From Planctomycetota bacterium (GTDB lineage: Bacteria; Planctomycetota; UBA8742; UBA2392), in the NCBI GenBank assembly GCA_020425605.1, contig JAGQRH010000012.1, positions 66,653 through 112,346 of the forward strand: 45,694 nucleotides of DNA, given 5' to 3'. Made by a program: the position numbers and the translations under genes. Shown here piece by piece: positions 41,641-45,694 of this stretch (its first letter is position 1; every line of letters starts with the position of its first letter). Below the pieces are notes generated by a model. The model was given only the letters and a program-made list of their open reading frames with translations, did not search any database and was not told where the DNA came from.

Positions 41641-41714
41641 GACAGTTGATTGTTGATGGTTGACAGTTGATGGCACCGAGAAGGGCCTACCAACTACCAA
41701 CCATCAACGATCCC
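41641..41714. repeat. Repeat-rich spacer between the ACP and desaturase genes
   Basis: GACAGTTGAT occurs twice (41641-41650, 41662-41671) as part of a 21-base tandem unit. GTTGATGGTTG (41652-41662) and CAACCATCAAC (41698-41708) form perfect 11-bp inverted arms 35 bases apart. The spacer lies directly before the desaturase ATG, which has no SD, so an RNA hairpin here could affect its translation. Confidence 0.6.
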
Positions 41715-41978
41715 CTAACTAACCAGTTCCTTGTCCGCCATCTTGTCGCGCAGGTACGCCACGCAACTGTCGAGGCTCGCGAGGTGCTCGTAGTCCGTGT
41801 CGGGCACGTGCACGCCATAGCGCTTGCGCAGCTCCATCACGATGTCGAGGAAGTCCATCGAATCCAGGTCGAGCTGGTCACGCAGGCGCTCGGCCGGGTT
41901 GATGTTGGACGTGTCCTCGTCGGGGTTGATGTCGTTGATGATCCCGATGATGGCCTGCTTGATATTCTCATCTGTCAT
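41715..41978 (-). CDS. Dedicated acyl carrier protein
   Basis: 87 residues from ATG at 41978, with AAGGAAG upstream; the frame is open to 42032 but without an SD. It is an acidic four-helix protein with the phosphopantetheine site at Ser40 in QLDLDSMDFLDIVMEL, the classic D-S-(L/M) context. It has no tRNA- or ribosome-gene neighbours of the kind seen for the housekeeping acpP; it lies between fabF and two flavoenzymes, so it is probably a pathway-specific carrier. Confidence 0.93.
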   Translation of the reverse strand: MTDENIKQAIIGIINDINPDEDTSNINPAERLRDQLDLDSMDFLDIVMELRKRYGVHVPDTDYEHLASLDSCVAYLRDKMADKELVS

Positions 41979-42052
41979 TGCTTCTTCCTTTGCATTGCGC
42001 CTTGCGGCTTGGTTTCGGTTTTCTGCTATCACGGGTGATGCAGTCGTCGCCC

Positions 42053-43291
42053 CTACTCTTCGTACTTCTTCACGATCAAGGCTGAGTTGATCCCCAGCAT
42101 CCCGAAGCTCATGTTCATGATGGTCCTGACGCCTTGGGTCTGCTTCGGCTGGTTCATCACCAGTCCGCGCACGGCGCAGGCCGGGTCAAGCTCGTCGATA
42201 TTGATGGTCGGGTGCACGATGCCGTCGTCGAAGCTGGGCAGGTTGCCCGCAAGCTCGAGCGCGCCGGCCGCGCCCATTGCGTGGCCGATGTAGCTCTTGG
42301 TGTTGTTGACGTTCACGCCTTCAAAATCGCCGAATACGGCGTTCACCGCCGCGGCCTCCATTTCGTCCCCGCTCGGCGTGCTCGTTGCGTGAGTGTTCAC
42401 GATGTCGATGTCGCCCGGTTCCATGCCCGCGCGCTTCACGGCCGCACGCATGCACTCACGCTGGCGTTCACTGTTGGGCAGCACGTAATCACTGGCGTCG
42501 CTGTTGACGTGCCAGCCGGCGATTTCGCCGTAAATCTTCGCGCCTCGCTTGAGGGCATCATCAAGACGCTCCAGCGTGTAGAGGCAGCCGCCTTCCGCCA
42601 CCACGATGCCGTTGCGCTTCTTGTCGAACGGACGTGAGGCCTTGGTCGGGTCTTCGTGGCACGCCAGCGCGCCCTGTTGCTTGAAGCCTGCGAAGATACC
42701 GAAAGTGTGAATGCTCTCGCTGACTCCCCCACCAAACGCCAGGTCGACCTCATTCAGTTGCAACATCTGCGTCGCGTGGATCACCCCCATGTTGCCGGCC
42801 GCGCAGGCGGCGCCGATCGCGTAAGCGGGACCGGTGATCTTCAGGCTGAGCGTAACCTCGCCGGCCGGGTTGTTGGCGACGGTGCGCGGGTTGTGGTGGT
42901 GCGTCCAGAAGTCGAGGTTGTAGCCCTGCTTGCTGACTTCGTAGATCTCGGTTTCGGTCTCCACGTTGCCGTGTTCGGTGGTGCCGACGTAGACGCCGAC
43001 GCGCGACTTGTCAGCCGATTCCCAGTCGATGCCTGAGTCTTTCAGCGCTTCGTTCGCGCAATAGATGCTGATGCTGCCGGCGCGCGTACCGCGACGCAGA
43101 TCCTTGCGTTTCTGATAGCGCGTGGCTTCGAAATCACAGATGCCAGCGATGGTCTTGCCGAAGTAGCGGATCTCGTACGGCTGCACGCCGGACTTGCCGT
43201 CCAGCAGCGCCTGCCGGTACTCGGTGAGGTTATTGCCATTGGGCGAGGTGAGGCCAACGCCTGTAATGACGACTCGCGGGAGATTAGACAT
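42053..43291 (-). CDS. Beta-ketoacyl-ACP synthase II (FabF-like)
   Basis: 412 residues from ATG at 43291, with AGGAGGAAG as SD, overlapping the regulator gene by 8 bases. A thiolase-fold condensing enzyme with a full Cys-His-His set: Cys163 in AIGAACAAGNMG, His301 in VNTHATSTPSGD and His337 in NTKSYIGHAMGAAG (with Lys332). The C-terminal motif is NMSFGMLGINSALIV instead of the common NSFGFGG. The beginning, RVVITGVGLTSPNGN, is canonical. It elongates acyl-ACP by two carbons. No FabG or FabD is in the window, so those must come from elsewhere. In this operon it is probably dedicated to the adjacent ACP. Confidence 0.93.
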   Translation of the reverse strand: MSNLPRVVITGVGLTSPNGNNLTEYRQALLDGKSGVQPYEIRYFGKTIAGICDFEATRYQKRKDLRRGTRAGSISIYCANEALKDSGIDWESADKSRVGVYVGTTEHGNVETETEIYEVSKQGYNLDFWTHHHNPRTVANNPAGEVTLSLKITGPAYAIGAACAAGNMGVIHATQMLQLNEVDLAFGGGVSESIHTFGIFAGFKQQGALACHEDPTKASRPFDKKRNGIVVAEGGCLYTLERLDDALKRGAKIYGEIAGWHVNSDASDYVLPNSERQRECMRAAVKRAGMEPGDIDIVNTHATSTPSGDEMEAAAVNAVFGDFEGVNVNNTKSYIGHAMGAAGALELAGNLPSFDDGIVHPTINIDELDPACAVRGLVMNQPKQTQGVRTIMNMSFGMLGINSALIVKKYEE

Positions 43292-43940
43292 GGGCGTCTT
43301 CCTCCTCGCGCGCCGGAGCGGGCGTTGCATTGCCGCTCAGCTGACCGGTCTTCTTTCGGCCGTTGCGGAACTTGTTGATCTCGCCGGGCACCTTCATGCC
43401 GATTGCTGCCATGCGCTTAACCACGCGAGCGAGCCGGGACTCATCGTTCTTGGGCACGGCACTGCTTGCGGCCACGAAGAACTGGATGGTGGCTTCGGCG
43501 ATTTCGCTGGTCGTCACAATGCTGCCAAGCGTGCGCGCGCGCGCGTCTTCCTGGCCGTAGCGCTCGGTCACGTACTGCAGTGCGCTGCGGGCGTTGTCTT
43601 TGAAGTTCTGCACGGCCAGTTGCTCGCGCCGGCGCAGAACCGTCGTCACGATACTCATCGTGTCGCTGACCGCACTGTGCATCTGGCAGCGATGCTCGCT
43701 GGAGAACTCACTGGTCGCGGCGCCCCACTCGCGCAATTCGCTGAGGCACTCGCTGACCGACCCTGCGCTCATGTCCAGCTCCTTGGCGATGTCGGCCGCA
43801 CTGAGCGACTTGCCAGACAAAGCCAGCAGCCCCCACACCTTCCCCAGCCGCGACTTAAAGCCAATCGCCGAGAAGAAGGTCTCGAAGGTCATCAGGTGTT
43901 CACGAAGCACATCATCCATAGCCGACTCCCCTGCTTTCAT
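43284..43940 (-). CDS. GbsR/MarR-like transcriptional regulator
   Basis: Two starts are plausible. ATG at 43940 overlaps the oleD stop as ATGA; ATG at 43919 has GGGGAG 6 bases upstream, which may be the real one (211 versus 218 residues). Residues ~15-100 match the GbsR winged-helix family: VWGLLALSGKSLSAADIAKELDMSAGSVSECLSELREWGAA. The next part is a helical dimerisation region, and the last ~40 residues are a charged tail. GbsR proteins repress by DNA binding and often sense small molecules. Being inside the operon, between oleD and fabF, it may control it. Confidence 0.82.
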   Translation of the reverse strand: MKAGESAMDDVLREHLMTFETFFSAIGFKSRLGKVWGLLALSGKSLSAADIAKELDMSAGSVSECLSELREWGAATSEFSSEHRCQMHSAVSDTMSIVTTVLRRREQLAVQNFKDNARSALQYVTERYGQEDARARTLGSIVTTSEIAEATIQFFVAASSAVPKNDESRLARVVKRMAAIGMKVPGEINKFRNGRKKTGQLSGNATPAPAREEEDAHV

Positions 43941-44932
43941 GCGTTTGCTGCAACTGCCTGCGGCGCGGGCTTCACGCCGAAGTATTCATCCAGTGCCTCA
44001 TCGCCGGTCCAGGCGGGCTCGTACCCGAGGTCGCGCTTTGCCGCGTCGAGCTTGAACCAGTGTGAGTTGGCCAGGTTCTCGGCCACGAACCGCGTCATTG
44101 GAGGCTCGCTGCGAAGCCCGAACATGCGCCAGATGAACTCCATCAGCGCGCCGGCCTTGTAGGCTGTGCGGGCGCTGACTTGTGCGTTAAGGTGCGCAAG
44201 TCCGGCCCGTTCAAGCACCGAGTTAATCCAGGGCCACAGCGCAACCGTCTCGCTGCTGATGAAGTACGCCTTGCCCGCCGCATGGTCCATGCTTTCGAGT
44301 GCCAGAAGGTGCGCGTCAGCAGCATCATGGACGTGCGTGATGTCGACGCGGTTCTTGCCGTCTCCGACCTGCTTCAGCTTGGCTACACGGGCACGCTCAA
44401 GTACGCGCGGCAACAGGTGCGGGTCGCCGTGGCCCCAGATCAGGTGCGGGCGCAGACTGGCCGTACGCAGGCCGTTCACGCCATTGGCAGCGATGACTTC
44501 CTGCTCGGCCAGCGCCTTACTCTCGGCGTAATGGGTGAGGTACTTCTTCGGATATGGCAACGATTCGTCGCCGCCATCAATGCCGCCACGCTCGAAAACT
44601 ACGCTGGGCGTACTGGTGTAAACCAGATCGCGCACGCCATGCTTATGGCAGGCCGCGATCACATTGCGCGTGCCGGTCAGGTTGATGCCGAAATACTCAG
44701 CACGCGGGCCCCAGACGCCGGCCTTGGCCGCGACATGGAATACCGCATCGACTCCGTCTGCCGCCTTCGCAACATCGGCTGCATCGCGCAGATCTCCGGC
44801 GAATGCGGTTGCACCCGCAGGCAGATCATTGGGTTTGCGTGAAAACACGACTACGTCGTCGCCGCGGTCAAGCAGCCGCTGGACAATTCGAGCGCCGAGA
44901 AAGCCCGCGCCGCCGGTTACGAGTGCCTTCAT
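43937..44932 (-). CDS. oleD: OleD-like NAD(P)-dependent 3-hydroxyacid reductase/epimerase-family protein
   Basis: 331 residues. An extended SDR (epimerase/3-beta-HSD type) with the Rossmann motif MKALVTGGAGFLGARIV, the segment AVFHVAAKAGVWGPRAEY, YTSTPSVVF, the catalytic Tyr135-X3-Lys139 (HYAESK) and the strongly conserved LRPHLIWGHGDPHLLPRVL. These wordings fit OleD, which reduces the 2-alkyl-3-ketoalkanoate made by OleA. A general steroid-dehydrogenase-like SDR is the other possibility but the OleC gene beside it favours OleD. It overlaps both neighbours by ATGA. Confidence 0.85.
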   Translation of the reverse strand: MKALVTGGAGFLGARIVQRLLDRGDDVVVFSRKPNDLPAGATAFAGDLRDAADVAKAADGVDAVFHVAAKAGVWGPRAEYFGINLTGTRNVIAACHKHGVRDLVYTSTPSVVFERGGIDGGDESLPYPKKYLTHYAESKALAEQEVIAANGVNGLRTASLRPHLIWGHGDPHLLPRVLERARVAKLKQVGDGKNRVDITHVHDAADAHLLALESMDHAAGKAYFISSETVALWPWINSVLERAGLAHLNAQVSARTAYKAGALMEFIWRMFGLRSEPPMTRFVAENLANSHWFKLDAAKRDLGYEPAWTGDEALDEYFGVKPAPQAVAANA

Positions 44933-45694
44933 AGCACCACCTCCGGCAGCTGCGTCTCGGCCCAGTGCTTCAGGGCGTCGCGGTTGATCTTGGCATTGTG
45001 GCGAACGTCGACGGGCAACCCTTCATGGAACAGGACGTACTTGATTTCCTTCGTCTTCTCGTGCGCCTGGGCCATCATCAGCAACTCATTGCGGATGCGG
45101 TCGCGCAGGTCCTTGGCGGGGATGTGCCCGTCGTGCAGCTCAACCACAATCACAGGCACTTCGTTCGGCCGATCACCGAGGCCCACCAGCGCGCTGCGGC
45201 TGACGGCATCGTGATTGTTGAAAATCGCCTCGATCTGGATGGGGTAGAGTGTACCCAGCGTCGTCTCGACGCGATGGCCTGCACGCCCGCAAAACCACAG
45301 GCGGCCTGCGGCGTCGAAGTAGCCAGTGTCGCCCATGCGGTGCCAGATCGTCGCGCCGTCGGTGATCTTCGCCAGCTTGGTGTTCTCTGGCCGGTTGAAG
45401 TACTCGCGTGTTGTGACCGGACTGCGGACGATGATCTCGCCAACCTGACCGGCCGGCAGCTCTTCCAAGTCATCGATACTCGCAATCGGCCCATCGGCCA
45501 GGCGGATCACTTTGGCTTCGACGCCCGGCAGCGGCTTGCCGACACAGGTGCCCCCGCCGCAGGCGGTATCGATGCTGGTTTCACCCAGAATCTCGCTCGC
45601 GCTGATGCTGCTGAATGGCAGCGATTCCGTTGCACCGTAGGGCGTGTGCAGGTCGCCTTCCGGCGCCAGCTTGCCGTTGAACATCGCAAGAGTG
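44929..45694 (-). CDS. oleC: OleC-like AMP-dependent synthetase (beta-lactone synthetase), partial
   Basis: The gene runs off the right edge; about 254 C-terminal residues are present. The frame is still open at base 45694, so the ATG at 45684 is not the start. Adenylate-forming motifs: PYGATESLPFSSIS, the RMGDTGYFDAAGRLWFCGRAGHR segment (A7-A8 region) and the C-terminal lysine region HNAKINRDALKHWA. The combination GGGTCVGKP ... HRVETTLGTLYPIQIEAIF fits OleC, which converts a 2-alkyl-3-hydroxyacid to a beta-lactone in long-chain olefin synthesis. OleA (thiolase) and OleB (hydrolase) would be expected upstream, outside the window. Confidence 0.85.
   Translation of the reverse strand, partial: TLAMFNGKLAPEGDLHTPYGATESLPFSSISASEILGETSIDTACGGGTCVGKPLPGVEAKVIRLADGPIASIDDLEELPAGQVGEIIVRSPVTTREYFNRPENTKLAKITDGATIWHRMGDTGYFDAAGRLWFCGRAGHRVETTLGTLYPIQIEAIFNNHDAVSRSALVGLGDRPNEVPVIVVELHDGHIPAKDLRDRIRNELLMMAQAHEKTKEIKYVLFHEGLPVDVRHNAKINRDALKHWAETQLPEVVL

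Noticed and set aside
42264..42400. fabF as a PKS ketosynthase
   Set aside because: It is a free-standing 412-residue KASII-type enzyme with no fused AT, KR or ACP domain.
36765..45694. Calling the cluster a ladderane locus
   Set aside because: The gene mix is reminiscent, but no radical SAM enzyme, typical of the anammox clusters, is present, and Ole genes point to another product.

Overview
This is about 45.7 kb of a high-GC bacterial chromosome, read as densely packed single genes and short operons with no rRNA, tRNA, CRISPR array or prophage. The content points to a Planctomycetes/PVC-type bacterium: squalene-hopene cyclase, secreted FG-GAP and Ig-like giant proteins, many lipoproteins, SirB1-type and PpiC-type proteins, oleCD genes and REP/RAYT repeats. 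No marker gene fixes the taxon, so this is an inference. Many starts are GTG or TTG with clear Shine-Dalgarno (SD) sequences, and genes often overlap by ATGA or abut back to back.

Layout. 1-9.0 kb: a class IV aminotransferase (cut by the left edge), a DAGK-family lipid kinase, a double-LysM membrane protein, truD, three parvulin domains in two genes, a GH63/trehalase-like hydrolase, folE and two unknown genes. 9.1-14.1 kb: guaB with a hairpin leader, a UDG-family glycosylase, a REPIN-like repeat doublet, a small gene broken by an in-frame TGA, and shc. 14.1-24.1 kb: two lipoproteins transcribed divergently from a self-cleaving LexA/CI-like repressor, a 967-residue FG-GAP lipoprotein overlapping coaX, a double cNMP-domain protein, small membrane proteins and trxB. 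24.1-36.8 kb: a methyltransferase whose SD lies inside a hairpin, a thioredoxin-TPR protein, fmt followed by a PTS-EIIA/diadenylate cyclase fusion, a secreted propeller-like protein, a SirB1 protein, a zinc-ribbon/DUF2007-like membrane protein, a HAD phosphatase, an Ig-like protein with a CTERM-like sorting tail and two tandem OsmC proteins.

36.8-45.7 kb (minus strand): one long operon, truncated by the right edge. In transcription order it holds oleC', oleD, a GbsR-like regulator, fabF, a dedicated acyl carrier protein, two phytoene-desaturase-like flavoenzymes, a fabZ-like dehydratase and fabI. This looks like a dedicated acyl-chain-building pathway coupled to Ole head-to-head condensation, giving an unusual long-chain lipid or hydrocarbon. 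The fabZ reading frame contains a complete REP-associated tyrosine transposase, bounded by perfect 24-bp inverted repeats, that leaves the frame open.

The strongest candidates for something new are this Ole/FAS-II/desaturase operon with the in-frame transposase inside its dehydratase, and the EIIA / pyruvate-kinase-C-like / DAC tri-domain enzyme, which would tie phosphotransfer state to c-di-AMP synthesis.
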